DNA from: Labilibaculum sp.
Lineage (GTDB): Bacteria; Bacteroidota; Bacteroidia; Bacteroidales; Marinifilaceae
Assembly (NCBI GenBank): GCA_016342745.1
Contig: JAEINT010000001.1
Coordinates: 1 to 64,000, forward strand
DNA: 64,000 nucleotides
Direction: 5' to 3'
A program made the translations under genes and the position numbers. Shown here one piece after another: positions 25,750-35,078 of the stretch. Position 1 is the stretch's first letter; each line of letters opens with the position of its first letter. The notes below the pieces were generated by a model, which was not told where the DNA came from, searched no databases, and worked only from the letters and a program-made list of their open reading frames with translations.

Positions 25750-26313
25750 ATGCACAACGACATTAAAAAAGCTCTAGATATTCTTCATTCTGGAGGTGTT
25801 ATTTTATATCCAACCGATACCATTTGGGGAATAGGTTGTGATGCAACAAATCCCGAAGCTGTTAAACGGGTATATGAAATTAAAAAGCGAGAAGATTCAA
25901 AAGCCATGTTGGTTTTAATGGAGAATCCGAATCGTTTAAATTCCTATGTTGATGAGGTGCCGGAAATTGCTTGGGATTTGATTGATACGAACGATCAACC
26001 AATGACTTTGATTTATCCTGGAGCGAAAAATTTAGCACCAAATCTGATAAATACAGATGGTACGATTGGAATTCGAATCACAAAAGAGGAATTTACGCAA
26101 AACTTGATTCAACGCTTTAAAAAGCCGATCGTTTCCACTTCAGCAAATCAAAGTGGTGAGTCATCACCTGCAAATTTTGATGAAATTGATGAGGAAATAA
26201 AAGAAGCCGTAGATTATATTGTAGAGTACAGACAAGATGATTTATCTGAAAATAAAGCTTCAAGTATTATTAAATTGGGCTTAGGAGGAGAAATTGATAT
26301 TCTTCGATCGTAA
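25750..26313 (+). CDS. tsaC: L-threonylcarbamoyladenylate synthase (YrdC/Sua5)
   Basis: 187 residues with one YrdC domain. It makes threonylcarbamoyl-AMP for the t6A37 modification of ANN-decoding tRNAs. Family features are GGVILYPTDTIWGIGCDA (15-32), KKREDSKAMLVLM (KRxxxKP-like nucleotide site), PMTLIYP, and the C-terminal KPIVSTSANQSGE. Short length and lack of a Sua5 C-terminal domain fit TsaC. It lies 67 bases after dapD and may be co-transcribed; a strong terminator follows. Confidence 0.92.
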   Translation: MHNDIKKALDILHSGGVILYPTDTIWGIGCDATNPEAVKRVYEIKKREDSKAMLVLMENPNRLNSYVDEVPEIAWDLIDTNDQPMTLIYPGAKNLAPNLINTDGTIGIRITKEEFTQNLIQRFKKPIVSTSANQSGESSPANFDEIDEEIKEAVDYIVEYRQDDLSENKASSIIKLGLGGEIDILRS

Positions 26314-26334
26314 AAAATTATAGATAATAATGAG

Positions 26335-26363
26335 AAAGGACGTTGATAACAACGTCCTTTTTT
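26335..26363 (+). terminator. Terminator after tsaC
   Basis: AAAGGACGTTG/CAACGTCCTTT is an 11-bp perfect stem with an ATAA loop, followed by TTT. It also lies 8 bases past the convergent DUF2807 gene's stop and may end both transcripts. Confidence 0.88.
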
Positions 26364-26370
26364 ATTTCAT

Positions 26371-27090
26371 TTATTTTCCAATTGATCTAATCTTGCCAGA
26401 TCCTGCCGATTTTGAATCGATAGATTGAGGCTTTCCGCGATAGTAAATATCGCCACTACCAGCAACTCTTGCATTTAAATTTTTAGTTGCATATACCTTG
26501 CAATCACCTGATCCGGAAACTCTAACACTTACGTCTTCAGCTTTTAGATAGGCTGCATCAACATCACCCGATCCGCTAATGTGAATCTCAAAATCATCTG
26601 TAACTTCTCCCTTTAGATTCATATCACCTGAACCAGAAATATGGCATTCAAGAGTTTCAGCGCTTAGGTCATCAACAATAATGTTCCCACTACCACTTAT
26701 GGCATAAGTAGCATTATTAGTTTTAATCGAACTTTTTGCAATTATATTTCCAGAACCAGAAATTCTTAGGTTTCTCACGTCAGGAGTGGTGATGTAAATT
26801 TCCACATTTTTAAAAGAGTTGTTCCAACCCCAACTTCTGTTCTTTTTGCGTTTGATTTTTAAACTGCCATTTTCCACTTCTGTGATGATTTCTTTTAAAT
26901 CATCAGAATCTCCCTTGATTTTGACTGATGTAGAATTGTCCTGCGTTAGATATACTTTGGCATGAATCGATAAACTGATTGATTCAAAATCGCGAACTTC
27001 TCTGTTTTCTTTGCTTTGAGCAAAAACCATGCTTCCGCTTAAAATAAAAGCGAAAAGGGCAAATATGGATACAACTTTTCTTGTTTTCAT
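26371..27090 (-). CDS. DUF2807 (head GIN domain) exported protein
   Basis: 239 residues. A signal peptide (about 1-24, ending MVFAQ) is followed by EVRDFESISLSIHAKVYLTQDNSTSVKIKGDSDDLKEIITEVENGSLKIKRK. A right-handed beta-helix-like domain made of repeated SGSGN/SGSGD turns follows (RISGSGNI, YAISGSGNI, HISGSGDMN, HISGSGDVD, RVSGSGDCK, RVAGSGDIY). This is the head-GIN/auto-transporter-adhesin-like family, widespread in Bacteroidota. It is exported to the envelope; the role is unproven (adhesin or stress-linked). Confidence 0.85.
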   Translation of the reverse strand: MKTRKVVSIFALFAFILSGSMVFAQSKENREVRDFESISLSIHAKVYLTQDNSTSVKIKGDSDDLKEIITEVENGSLKIKRKKNRSWGWNNSFKNVEIYITTPDVRNLRISGSGNIIAKSSIKTNNATYAISGSGNIIVDDLSAETLECHISGSGDMNLKGEVTDDFEIHISGSGDVDAAYLKAEDVSVRVSGSGDCKVYATKNLNARVAGSGDIYYRGKPQSIDSKSAGSGKIRSIGK

Positions 27091-27283
27091 TTGTGTTCGA
27101 TTTAAGTGAAAAAATGTAGTACTCTTATAATGACGAACAAGTAGGTGAAAAGTTGCACAGAAAATGATTTTTGATATTATAAACCGGATTAAAATATCAA
27201 TGATTGCTTAAAAAAATATAAATGTCAGGTTTAGATTTATTCCTTTCGTAATTTGTCTATACATTCGCATAAAATTTTACACG

Positions 27284-27703
27284 ATGGAATTCAAGCATAC
27301 AAAGAAAATACAAATCCGTTTCGGCGATATCGATTTAATGGGACATGCCAATAATGGTGTGCAGTTGAGCTATTTGGACTTGGCGCGAATGGAGTATTTC
27401 CAAAAGGTATATGGGGAAGTAATCGATTGGAAGGATGCAGCTTTAATTGTAGCGCATTTAGAAATAGATTATTTATCACCAATCATGCTTGATGATAAAA
27501 TTGAAGTACACACAAAAATTTATAAAATAGGAAATAAAAGTGTGTCTTTGCATCAAGACATTGTCGATTCTATTTCTGGGGAAATAAAAACCAAAACATC
27601 ACAGGTTATGGTTGCTTTTAGTTCAAAGTTAGGAAAAAGTATTCTAGTGCCGGAAACTTTAAAAATTAGAATCCGCGAGTTCGAAGACAAAGTTATTGGA
27701 TAG
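27284..27703 (+). CDS. Acyl-CoA thioesterase (hotdog fold, YbgC/FadM type)
   Basis: 139-residue 4-hydroxybenzoyl-CoA thioesterase-like protein. The active-site strand-helix reads RFGDIDLMGHANNGVQLSYLDLARMEYF, with the conserved Asp and GHxNN motif of YbgC/FadM-like thioesterases. Single hotdog domain of normal length, cytoplasmic. Likely hydrolyses acyl-CoAs; the substrate is unknown. It is a single gene, convergent with rimM. Confidence 0.85.
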   Translation: MEFKHTKKIQIRFGDIDLMGHANNGVQLSYLDLARMEYFQKVYGEVIDWKDAALIVAHLEIDYLSPIMLDDKIEVHTKIYKIGNKSVSLHQDIVDSISGEIKTKTSQVMVAFSSKLGKSILVPETLKIRIREFEDKVIG

Positions 27704-27776
27704 ATTAAGTACAGTTGTATAATAAACAGTTACTTAAAAATAAAATCAGTTAAAGAATTTGTTTTTTACTACTTGA

Positions 27777-28313
27777 TTAAAGGTACATGTCAAGCAAGCC
27801 ATCCGGAGTTTTCATCGTGATGGTTTTATTTTCTTCATCAAGGTCGATGAAGTTTTCGTCAGCATAAGAAATAAGTACTTCTTGGTCATTCACAGTAAGT
27901 ACAAGTAAAATATTACCAGAGTAATCCTGAATGTCTTCAATTTCTCCTAATTCACCTTTTTCTTCATCGATATAAACGAATCCAATAAGTACGTTAGGGT
28001 CAATGTCTTCTTCTTCCTCAATAAAATCAGGAACATCTTTCATCAGAATGTAGATGTCACAGCCAATGAAACGCTGTGCTTTGGCTTCTGAATCCAAATC
28101 TTCCAATTGAATCCTCACACTTGAGTGGTTGCGAGTTGTAATTCCTTTTTTAGGAATAAAAAAAGGAACCAGTCCTCCGTCGATATCGACAAGAACTGAT
28201 TCCAATTTATTTTTTTCAAGAAGCTCACTTATTTTCTTGGCTACTAGTTCACCTTTAACTCCATGAGTTTTAGTAAATGTTCCGGCAAGATAGCAATCTT
28301 CTATTCTAAGCAT
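27777..28313 (-). CDS. rimM: Ribosome maturation factor RimM
   Basis: 178 residues. RimM binds S19 and helps 30S head maturation. The N-terminal domain starts MLRIEDCYLAGTFTKTHGVKGELVAKK (GxxxKxHGVKGE is diagnostic) and the C-terminal PRC-barrel-like domain has LIGFVYIDEEKGELGEIEDIQDYSGNILLVL and ISYADENFIDLDEENKTITMKTPDGLLD. The start is the ATG at 28313; the longer frame overlaps rpsP and is a shadow. It follows rpsP by 10 bases, the classical rpsP-rimM order; trmD and rplS are not next to it here. Confidence 0.93.
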   Translation of the reverse strand: MLRIEDCYLAGTFTKTHGVKGELVAKKISELLEKNKLESVLVDIDGGLVPFFIPKKGITTRNHSSVRIQLEDLDSEAKAQRFIGCDIYILMKDVPDFIEEEEDIDPNVLIGFVYIDEEKGELGEIEDIQDYSGNILLVLTVNDQEVLISYADENFIDLDEENKTITMKTPDGLLDMYL

Positions 28314-28323
28314 ACAATAACTA

Positions 28324-28860
28324 TTAAGCTTCAGTTTCTTCTGAACCTTCAGCAGCAGGAGCTTCTTTAGCAGCAGCTTCAGCTTTAGCAGCTTCTTCAG
28401 CGTCAACAAGTCTCTTCGCGATAGCTTCAGCTCTGTCAGCACTAATTTTAACTTCTGCATCAAAACGAGCTTTAGCAGCTTCGTCAGCAGTTTTAGTAAG
28501 ACCTTCTTTCTTAGCGTTGATTTTTGCGTCTTTTTCTTTCTTCCAAGCTTCGTATTTTACTTCAGCAGCTGCTTCATCAAAAGCACCTTTTTTCACACCG
28601 TCTAACAAGTGCTTCTTCATCATTACACCTTCGTAAGATAAAATTGCTCTTGCAGTGTCAGTAGGCTGAGCACCGTTACCAAGCCAGTTGATAGCTTTGT
28701 CAAAATCCAAGTTAATTGTAGCAGGATTGGTGTTTGGATTGTAAGATCCAATACGCTCAATGTATTTACCATCACGTGGTGCTCTGCTATCTGCTACCAC
28801 AATGTGGTAGAATGCGTTTCTTTTACGACCGTGTCTAGCTAGTCTAATTTTTACTGGCAT
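28324..28860 (-). CDS. rpsP: 30S ribosomal protein S16 with C-terminal extension
   Basis: 178 residues. The first ~80 are canonical S16 ([46 protein letters not shown]...[22 protein letters not shown]). About 95 more residues of alanine/lysine/glutamate-rich, probably helical sequence follow ([18 protein letters not shown] near the end). Long S16 proteins of this form are normal in Bacteroidota. First gene of the rpsP-rimM unit. Upstream there is a -7 box and a palindrome in the leader. Confidence 0.96.
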   Translation of the reverse strand: MPVKIRLARHGRKRNAFYHIVVADSRAPRDGKYIERIGSYNPNTNPATINLDFDKAINWLGNGAQPTDTARAILSYEGVMMKKHLLDGVKKGAFDEAAAEVKYEAWKKEKDAKINAKKEGLTKTADEAAKARFDAEVKISADRAEAIAKRLVDAEEAAKAEAAAKEAPAAEGSEETEA

Positions 28861-28882
28861 AACTTTATTTTTTTATTAAGTT

Positions 28883-28921
28883 GTGGTATACATACCACGA
28901 TTTATAAGCGCGACAAAGATA
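28883..28921 (-). promoter_or_regulatory. rpsP promoter box and leader palindrome
   Basis: TATCTTTG on the minus strand (28921-28914) fits the Bacteroidota -7 box. In the leader, GTGGTAT/ATACCAC (28883-28889 with 28892-28898) forms a perfect inverted repeat with a 2-base centre, between the start of transcription and the rpsP ATG at 28860. It could be an operator or an autoregulatory RNA hairpin; the role is inference. From 28922 to 29076 I see nothing else. Confidence 0.45.
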
Positions 28922-29076
28922 CAACTTATTTTCTGAATAAAAATAGCTTAGATGCAATAATTTTATTGACTGAAAATCATGTAGGTAGAGCTGTTGTTTT
29001 ACTAGTCTTTACATGCATAACTCACTTGTTGATAACTTAGAGAAGTGCGTTCGTGATATTTACTATTTCGCCTTAC

Positions 29077-29105
29077 TTGAATCCCTTTTTTATTCCTTAT
29101 CTTCG
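29077..29105 (+). promoter_or_regulatory. Probable promoter of dnaE
   Basis: TTG (29077-29079), an 18-base spacer and TATCTTCG (29098-29105), one mismatch to TAnnTTTG. It lies 50 bases before the dnaE start codon. Confidence 0.45.
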
Positions 29106-29154
29106 CAATCCGCCTACGAATAATAAGGGATAAATATATAATTCTGATACTGAG

Positions 29155-32100
29155 ATGTTTTTAATATTTGACACTGAAACCACAGGCTTACCCAAGAAAT
29201 GGAAAGCACCATTAAGTGATTTTGAGAACTGGCCACGAATGGTACAACTCGCATGGCAATGTCACGATATCGAGGGTAATTTCCTGTTTGCAAAAAACCA
29301 TGTTATTACACCCGATGGATATACCATTCCTGAAGATGTGGTAGCGGTGCATGGCATAACAACAGAAATAGCTCAGGAAAAAGGGATTCCCCTTAAAGAT
29401 GCTCTACTTGATTTTATGGAGGATGTAAAGAAATCAAACTTTATAATCGGACATAATGTGTCATTCGATATTAATATAGCAGGTTGTGAATTATTGCGCT
29501 GTGAAATGGAGGAGCAGGAGCTTGTAAATGCATCTTCTCTTGATACCATGACAGGCAGTAAGGAGTATTGTGATCTTAAACGCAAAGGCCAACTTAAAAA
29601 CCCTACGCTTACCGAGCTTCACATGAAGCTTTTTGGTGTTCCTTTTGCAGAAGCTCATAATGCTGCCGCAGATGTGGAAGCAACTTCTCGTTGTTTCTTG
29701 GAGTTGATTAGGGTGGATGGTTTAAGTGCTGAGTTGTTGAGGTTTTCGATGGAGCAGATTCAGGCGTTTAAACTTAATAACCCAAAGCCAATTGAATTGG
29801 TGGGTATTAAGTATGAGTCTTTTAAGATCAACACCGCTTTTGACGATATTTCTATTGAAAAGGAAGAACGAAAAAGGAAAGAGGCTGCAAAAAATATTAC
29901 ACCGCAACCTTTTGTTCATTTGCATGTTCATACGCAATATTCTATTCTCGATGGAGCTGCTAAAACTGCTCAAGTTGCAGCAAAAGCAAAAGAAGATGGT
30001 ATGGCAGCTGTAGCTATTACCGATCACGGTAGCATGTTCGGCGTAAAAGAGTTTCATGTTGCTTGCGGCAAAGCAGGTATCAAACCGATTATCGGTGTTG
30101 AAGCCTATGTAGCTAGGCGAGGGCATTTAATAAAAGAAAATAAAGGGGATGGGTCAGGTCATCACATTATTTTGCTAGCTAAAAATTACAAAGGGTATCA
30201 AAATCTCTTGAGGTTAACATCTATTGCCCATACAGATGGTATGTATTACAAACCTCGTATTGACAAGGATTTACTAGAAGAATATAACGAAGGGCTTATT
30301 GTAAGTAGTGCTTGCCTTGGAGGTGAAGTGTCGCAACACATCATGAATGGTAATATTAATAAGGCCAAAGAAACGATTCTCTGGTTTAAAGATGTATTTG
30401 GAGAAGATTATTATTTGGAGATTATGCGTCATCCAAATAACGATCCTCGTTTGAAGGGCGATGTTTGGGAAAAACAGGTGAGAGTGAATAAGGTAATTCG
30501 TGGATTAGGTGCTGAACTTGGTGTTAAAGTAATTGCGACTAATGATTCACATTTTGTGAACCCTGAAGATGCAGAAGCGCACGATGTTTTGGTATGCTTA
30601 AATACAGGCCGTGATTACGACGATCCAACACGAATGCGTTACACCAAGCAAGAGTGGTTTAAGACTACAGAAGAGATGAATGAACTCTTCGCTGATGTAC
30701 CTGATGCACTTGCGAACACCATGGAGATCGCTGAAAAAGTTGAGGCTTTTGAACTCAATGCCAATCCTATTATGCCTCCTTTTGATATACCAGAAGAATT
30801 TGGAACTTTAGAAATTTATAAAGAGAAATTCAACGAAGCTGCACTTATAGAGGAGTTTAAAGATGAACGTTATGAAAAGTTAGGTGGTTACGATAAAGTG
30901 TTGCCAATTAAATTAGAGGCTGATTATCTTGAATATCTTGCATTTGAAGGCGCTAAGGTTCGTTACGGTGAAGTTTTAGAGGATCATGTTGTTGAACGTC
31001 TTAATTTCGAGTTGGATACAATTAAGACCATGGGTTTTCCTGGTTATTTCCTGATTACACAGGATTTTATTAATTGGGCTAAGGACAACGGAGTTATTGT
31101 TGGTCCTGGTCGAGGTTCAGCTGCAGGTTCAGTTGTAGCTTATAGTATTTCAATTACTGATGTAGATCCGATTAAATATGACTTACTGTTTGAGCGTTTC
31201 CTAAATCCTGATCGTGTTTCAATGCCCGATGTGGATATTGATTTTGATGATGATGGTCGACAGGATGTATTGGATTATGTAACTGAGAAATATGGACAAG
31301 ATAAAGTGGCTCATATTTGCACCTTTGGAACCATGGCTACAAAAAGTTCCATTAAGGATGTTGCACGTGTATTGCGTTTGGATTTGTCTGAAGCTATTCG
31401 CCTTACCAAATTGGTGCCTGAAGCACCAAAGATGAGTTTTAAAAAAGCATATGAAGAAGAGCCTGCTCTGCTCGAAGAAAAGAATTCTTCTAATCCGCTC
31501 ATAGCACAAACCATTAAATTTGCCGAATCTCTTGAAGGATCGGTAAGACAAACAGGAGTGCATGCTTGTGGTGTTTTGATTGGTAAAAATCCTTTAGTAG
31601 AGCATTTGCCAGTGATGCCAACCAAAGGAGAGGAATTATTAACAACGCAGTACGATGGCCGTTACGTTGAGGATATCGGTTTGTTAAAAATGGATTTTCT
31701 TGGACTTAAAACATTATCCATTATTAAAGAAGTGTTGGCCAATGTTAAGTTGTCGAAGGGTATTGATGTTGATATTAACAATGTCGATCTGGAGAATGAG
31801 GAGACTTTTCAACTGTTTAGTAAAGGTGAAACAACCGCTATTTTCCAGTTTGAGTCGCCAGGAATGAAGAAGCACTTGCGTGCTCTAAAACCAAATCGTT
31901 TTGAGGATTTGGTTGCTATGAATGCCTTGTATCGTCCAGGACCAATGGAATATATTCCTTCTTTTACTAGAAGAAAAAATGGCGAAGAGGAGATTGAATA
32001 CGATCACCCAATAATGGAAGAATACCTTAAGGACACTTATGGTATTACTGTGTATCAGGAACAGGTGATGCTTCAGTCTCGTGCGTTAGGACAGTTTACT

Positions 32101-33531
32101 CGTGGTATGTCCGATTCCTTGCGTAAAGCAATGGGTAAGAAGATTATTTCCATGATGGATCAGCTAAAGGTTGAGTTCATTAATGGATGTCACGATAACC
32201 CTAAGTTTATGGAGGGTGTTAATGGTGATAATGCTAAAGCAGATAAACTGATTGAAAAAATATGGTCCGATTGGGAAGCATTTGCCAAGTACGCCTTTAA
32301 TAAATCTCACTCGGTGTGTTATGCCTATATCGCGTATCAAACCGGATTCTTAAAGGCGCATTACCCAGCTGAATTTATGGCTGCAGTACTAAGTCGCAAC
32401 TTATCTGATATCACGAAAGTGACCATTTTTATGGATGAGTGTAAGCGAATGGGAATGCCAGTTTTAGGACCTGATGTGAATGAATCGTATTCTCGTTTTA
32501 CGGTGAATAAAGAAGGTGCTATTCGATTTGGAATGGCCGGAGTAAAAGGAGTTGGAGAACAGGCCGTTGATGATATTATTGAAGAAAGAAATAATGGTCC
32601 ATTCAAAGATATTTTTGATTTCGTAGAGCGTGTAAATTTAAGATCTGTAAACAAGAGAACTCTTGAGAACCTTGCTATGTCTGGAGGTTTCGATGGCTTT
32701 GGCTTAAAACGAAGTCAATATTTCCAACCTGATGAAACCGATGTTACATTTATGGAATATTTGGTGAAGTATGGAAATAAAATGCAGGCAGAGAAAAACA
32801 ATTCGCAACAAACTTTGTTTGGAGGAGTGGAAGATTATGTGGTTACGCCACCCAAAGTTCCTGAATGTGCGGAGTGGAATAAGCTGGAGCGTTTGAATAA
32901 GGAGAAAGAGTTAATTGGTATTTATCTTTCAGCACATCCTCTTGATGATTATAAATTAGAAATAGACTCATTTTGTAATGCTACTTTGACACAATTGTCG
33001 TCGGAGGTGGAAAGTTTTAAGGATAAGGATGTAAATATTGCAGGGATGGTAACTGCCATTCGTCGAGGAACTACAAAAAATGGTAATCCTTTTGCAATTG
33101 TTAGCATTGAAGATTTTACAGATTCGTATGAAATGGCTTTCTTTGCCAAAGATTTTGTGGAATACAATAACTATTTTATAGAAGGCTTATCCGTTTTTAT
33201 TAACGGTAGGGTGCAGACTCGATCGTGGCCTAGAGATTCAACAGAATTAGAATTTAAAGTTAAAAATATTAGTTTACTTACTGATGTTTTGGAGCAGAGA
33301 GTAAAAGAGCTTACTGTTGAAATTCCCTTAGGAAGTATTACTAACGAACTGGTTACAGAAATGACCAATTGCATGGAAGAAAATCAAGGTAACTTAAAGT
33401 TGAACTTTGTTATATTTGATGAAAGGAATGTTAGGGTTAAGATGTTCTCAAGAACATGTAAGGTAAATCTTTCTACTGAATTGATTGAATATTTTAAAAA
33501 TAATTCTGATATTCAATTCAAAATTAATTAA
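29155..33531 (+). CDS. dnaE: DNA polymerase III alpha subunit with N-terminal proofreading exonuclease
   Basis: 1458 residues, about 300 longer than E. coli DnaE. Residues 1-~185 are a DnaQ-like DEDDh exonuclease with D6/E8 (DTETTG), D105 (HNVSFD) and H168/D173 (HNAAADVE), all present. After a ~65-residue linker, a PHP domain starts at 253 (FVHLHVHTQYSILDGA). The polymerase core follows: GPGRGSAAGS, the catalytic PDVDID (D692, D694), ATKSSIKDVARVL, and the fingers. Near the C-terminus are the helix-hairpin-helix and OB fold (VNIAGMVTAIRRGTT...IEDFTDS). Replicative polymerase and proofreader are thus on one chain. Monocistronic or with trxA 50 bases later. Confidence 0.95.
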   Translation: MFLIFDTETTGLPKKWKAPLSDFENWPRMVQLAWQCHDIEGNFLFAKNHVITPDGYTIPEDVVAVHGITTEIAQEKGIPLKDALLDFMEDVKKSNFIIGHNVSFDINIAGCELLRCEMEEQELVNASSLDTMTGSKEYCDLKRKGQLKNPTLTELHMKLFGVPFAEAHNAAADVEATSRCFLELIRVDGLSAELLRFSMEQIQAFKLNNPKPIELVGIKYESFKINTAFDDISIEKEERKRKEAAKNITPQPFVHLHVHTQYSILDGAAKTAQVAAKAKEDGMAAVAITDHGSMFGVKEFHVACGKAGIKPIIGVEAYVARRGHLIKENKGDGSGHHIILLAKNYKGYQNLLRLTSIAHTDGMYYKPRIDKDLLEEYNEGLIVSSACLGGEVSQHIMNGNINKAKETILWFKDVFGEDYYLEIMRHPNNDPRLKGDVWEKQVRVNKVIRGLGAELGVKVIATNDSHFVNPEDAEAHDVLVCLNTGRDYDDPTRMRYTKQEWFKTTEEMNELFADVPDALANTMEIAEKVEAFELNANPIMPPFDIPEEFGTLEIYKEKFNEAALIEEFKDERYEKLGGYDKVLPIKLEADYLEYLAFEGAKVRYGEVLEDHVVERLNFELDTIKTMGFPGYFLITQDFINWAKDNGVIVGPGRGSAAGSVVAYSISITDVDPIKYDLLFERFLNPDRVSMPDVDIDFDDDGRQDVLDYVTEKYGQDKVAHICTFGTMATKSSIKDVARVLRLDLSEAIRLTKLVPEAPKMSFKKAYEEEPALLEEKNSSNPLIAQTIKFAESLEGSVRQTGVHACGVLIGKNPLVEHLPVMPTKGEELLTTQYDGRYVEDIGLLKMDFLGLKTLSIIKEVLANVKLSKGIDVDINNVDLENEETFQLFSKGETTAIFQFESPGMKKHLRALKPNRFEDLVAMNALYRPGPMEYIPSFTRRKNGEEEIEYDHPIMEEYLKDTYGITVYQEQVMLQSRALGQFTRGMSDSLRKAMGKKIISMMDQLKVEFINGCHDNPKFMEGVNGDNAKADKLIEKIWSDWEAFAKYAFNKSHSVCYAYIAYQTGFLKAHYPAEFMAAVLSRNLSDITKVTIFMDECKRMGMPVLGPDVNESYSRFTVNKEGAIRFGMAGVKGVGEQAVDDIIEERNNGPFKDIFDFVERVNLRSVNKRTLENLAMSGGFDGFGLKRSQYFQPDETDVTFMEYLVKYGNKMQAEKNNSQQTLFGGVEDYVVTPPKVPECAEWNKLERLNKEKELIGIYLSAHPLDDYKLEIDSFCNATLTQLSSEVESFKDKDVNIAGMVTAIRRGTTKNGNPFAIVSIEDFTDSYEMAFFAKDFVEYNNYFIEGLSVFINGRVQTRSWPRDSTELEFKVKNISLLTDVLEQRVKELTVEIPLGSITNELVTEMTNCMEENQGNLKLNFVIFDERNVRVKMFSRTCKVNLSTELIEYFKNNSDIQFKIN

Positions 33532-33581
33532 ATTGCACGAGATTTTATATAAAATACAAAACACTTAAAAAATAGATTACC

Positions 33582-33899
33582 ATGACAATTGAAGTAAACG
33601 ATACTAATTTCGAAGAAGTTGTGTTGAATTCAGATAAACCTGTATTGGTTGACTTCTGGGCAGAATGGTGTGGTCCATGTAGAATGGTTGGCCCAATCGT
33701 AGATGAGCTTTCTAATGATTATGACGGTAAAATCGTTGTTACAAAAATGGATGTTGACAGCAGTCCAGCGACTTCTGCAAAATTCGGAATCAGAAATATT
33801 CCTACAATTCTTTTCTTTAAAGGTGGAGAAATTGTTGACAAACAAGTAGGAGCTGTTCCAAAATCAAGTCTTGCAGAAAAGATTGACGCTTTATTGTAA
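33582..33899 (+). CDS. trxA: Thioredoxin
   Basis: 105-residue cytoplasmic thioredoxin with the classical active site WCGPC (C30, C33) and the cis-proline region RNIPTILFFKGGE. It reduces protein disulfides using thioredoxin reductase. Length and motifs are fully typical. It lies 50 bases after dnaE on the same strand, with no obvious promoter in the gap. Confidence 0.97.
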   Translation: MTIEVNDTNFEEVVLNSDKPVLVDFWAEWCGPCRMVGPIVDELSNDYDGKIVVTKMDVDSSPATSAKFGIRNIPTILFFKGGEIVDKQVGAVPKSSLAEKIDALL

Positions 33900-33921
33900 G
33901 CAGAAATCACAAAAATATTTT

Positions 33922-33955
33922 AGGGCATGGAGATCTTTTTTCTATGCCCTTTTTT
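33922..33955 (+). terminator. Terminator after trxA
   Basis: AGGGCATGGA pairs with TCTATGCCCT (10 bp with one G-U) around a 9-base loop, followed by TTTTT. Confidence 0.85.
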
Positions 33956-33981
33956 GTTCTTTTTAATTAGCATAGATTCTT

Positions 33982-34902
33982 TTGAAACAGTTAGCAGATA
34001 TAGTAAAATTTGAAGAATTCGATAATTTGGAGCTGTTGGCGAAGCAAATTGTTGAAGGCTTTTTAATTGGTCTACATCGGAGTCCATATCATGGATTTTC
34101 TGTGGAATTTGCAGAGCATCGCTTGTACAATAAGGGAGAATCAACCAAGCACATCGATTGGAAATTATTTGCTCGTAGCGATAAGTTATTTGTTAAGCAA
34201 TTTGAAGAGGAGACCAATCTTAGAGCACATATTGTATTGGATACATCTTCATCTATGCTTTTTCCGTATCAACAAAAACATCAGAATAAATTAAGCTATT
34301 CGGTACTTTGTGCCTCGGCTTTAATTCATTTGCTTCGCAAACAACGCGATGCAGTTGGGTTGTGTACTTTTTCAGATAAAATTGAGCTTCTTACTCCAGC
34401 GAAATTATCGACTTCGCATTCTCAATTAATGTATGCTAGCTTAAATAAAGTGTACCATCAGGAGGAAATAGGGAAAAATCGCCAAACCAAAATTTCAGAT
34501 ACCTTACATCAATTGGCCGAAGGCCTTCACAAAAGATCTCTTGTGATTATTTTTTCTGATTTTACAGGAGAGGAAACTCCAAAAGAAATATTAGAATCTT
34601 TACAGCATTTGCGCTTTAATAAGCATGAAGTTTTATTGTTCTCAGTCCGCGATAAGCAATTCGAAAATGAATTTGATTTTGCAAATAGACCTAGTCAGTT
34701 TATCGATTTGGAGACTGGGGAAAGCATAAAATTAAACCCATCCGAAATACGTGATCTGTATCGCAAAAAGCAAGAAGAATTTTTTACGGAACTCGAATTG
34801 TTATGTGGACAATTCTCAATAGATTATGCTGAGGCTGATATCCGTGAAGATTTTAGTCGTGTGCTCCAAGCTTATTTACTAAAACGTAAAAAAATGATGT
34901 AG
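33982..34902 (+). CDS. DUF58 / von Willebrand factor A-like protein
   Basis: 306 residues. The N-terminal part has the DUF58 signature (SPYHGFSVEFAEHRLYNKGESTKHIDWKLFARSDKLFVKQFEEETNLRAHIVLDTSSSM). It then runs into a VWA-like domain whose metal site reads DTSSSM (DxSxS, intact). No membrane segments are seen. There is no in-frame ATG before the conserved region: a stop lies at 33973-33975 and TTG at 33982 is the likely start. DUF58 proteins usually sit with MoxR ATPase and BatA genes and act in chaperone-like complexes; here it stands alone, so partners are encoded elsewhere. Confidence 0.8.
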   Translation: MKQLADIVKFEEFDNLELLAKQIVEGFLIGLHRSPYHGFSVEFAEHRLYNKGESTKHIDWKLFARSDKLFVKQFEEETNLRAHIVLDTSSSMLFPYQQKHQNKLSYSVLCASALIHLLRKQRDAVGLCTFSDKIELLTPAKLSTSHSQLMYASLNKVYHQEEIGKNRQTKISDTLHQLAEGLHKRSLVIIFSDFTGEETPKEILESLQHLRFNKHEVLLFSVRDKQFENEFDFANRPSQFIDLETGESIKLNPSEIRDLYRKKQEEFFTELELLCGQFSIDYAEADIREDFSRVLQAYLLKRKKMM

Positions 34903-35078
34903 TCAGGATATTCTTGAACATCAAAATCCAATAAAAATTTCTATTCCTCTTAATTAACTTTATTTAATAGATGAATAATTTTCATCTTACAGTCCTTTAC
35001 GCTATTTTTAAGGAAGACCAAATCTTTGTTGTGCAATTAATTGTTCTGTTATAATCAATTCTTTAGATACACCTTTAA

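Noticed and set aside
28314-28463. N-terminal extension of rimM rich in Leu and Lys.
   Set aside because: It is the rpsP C-terminal coding region read in another frame; RimM homologues begin at MLRIEDCYLAG.
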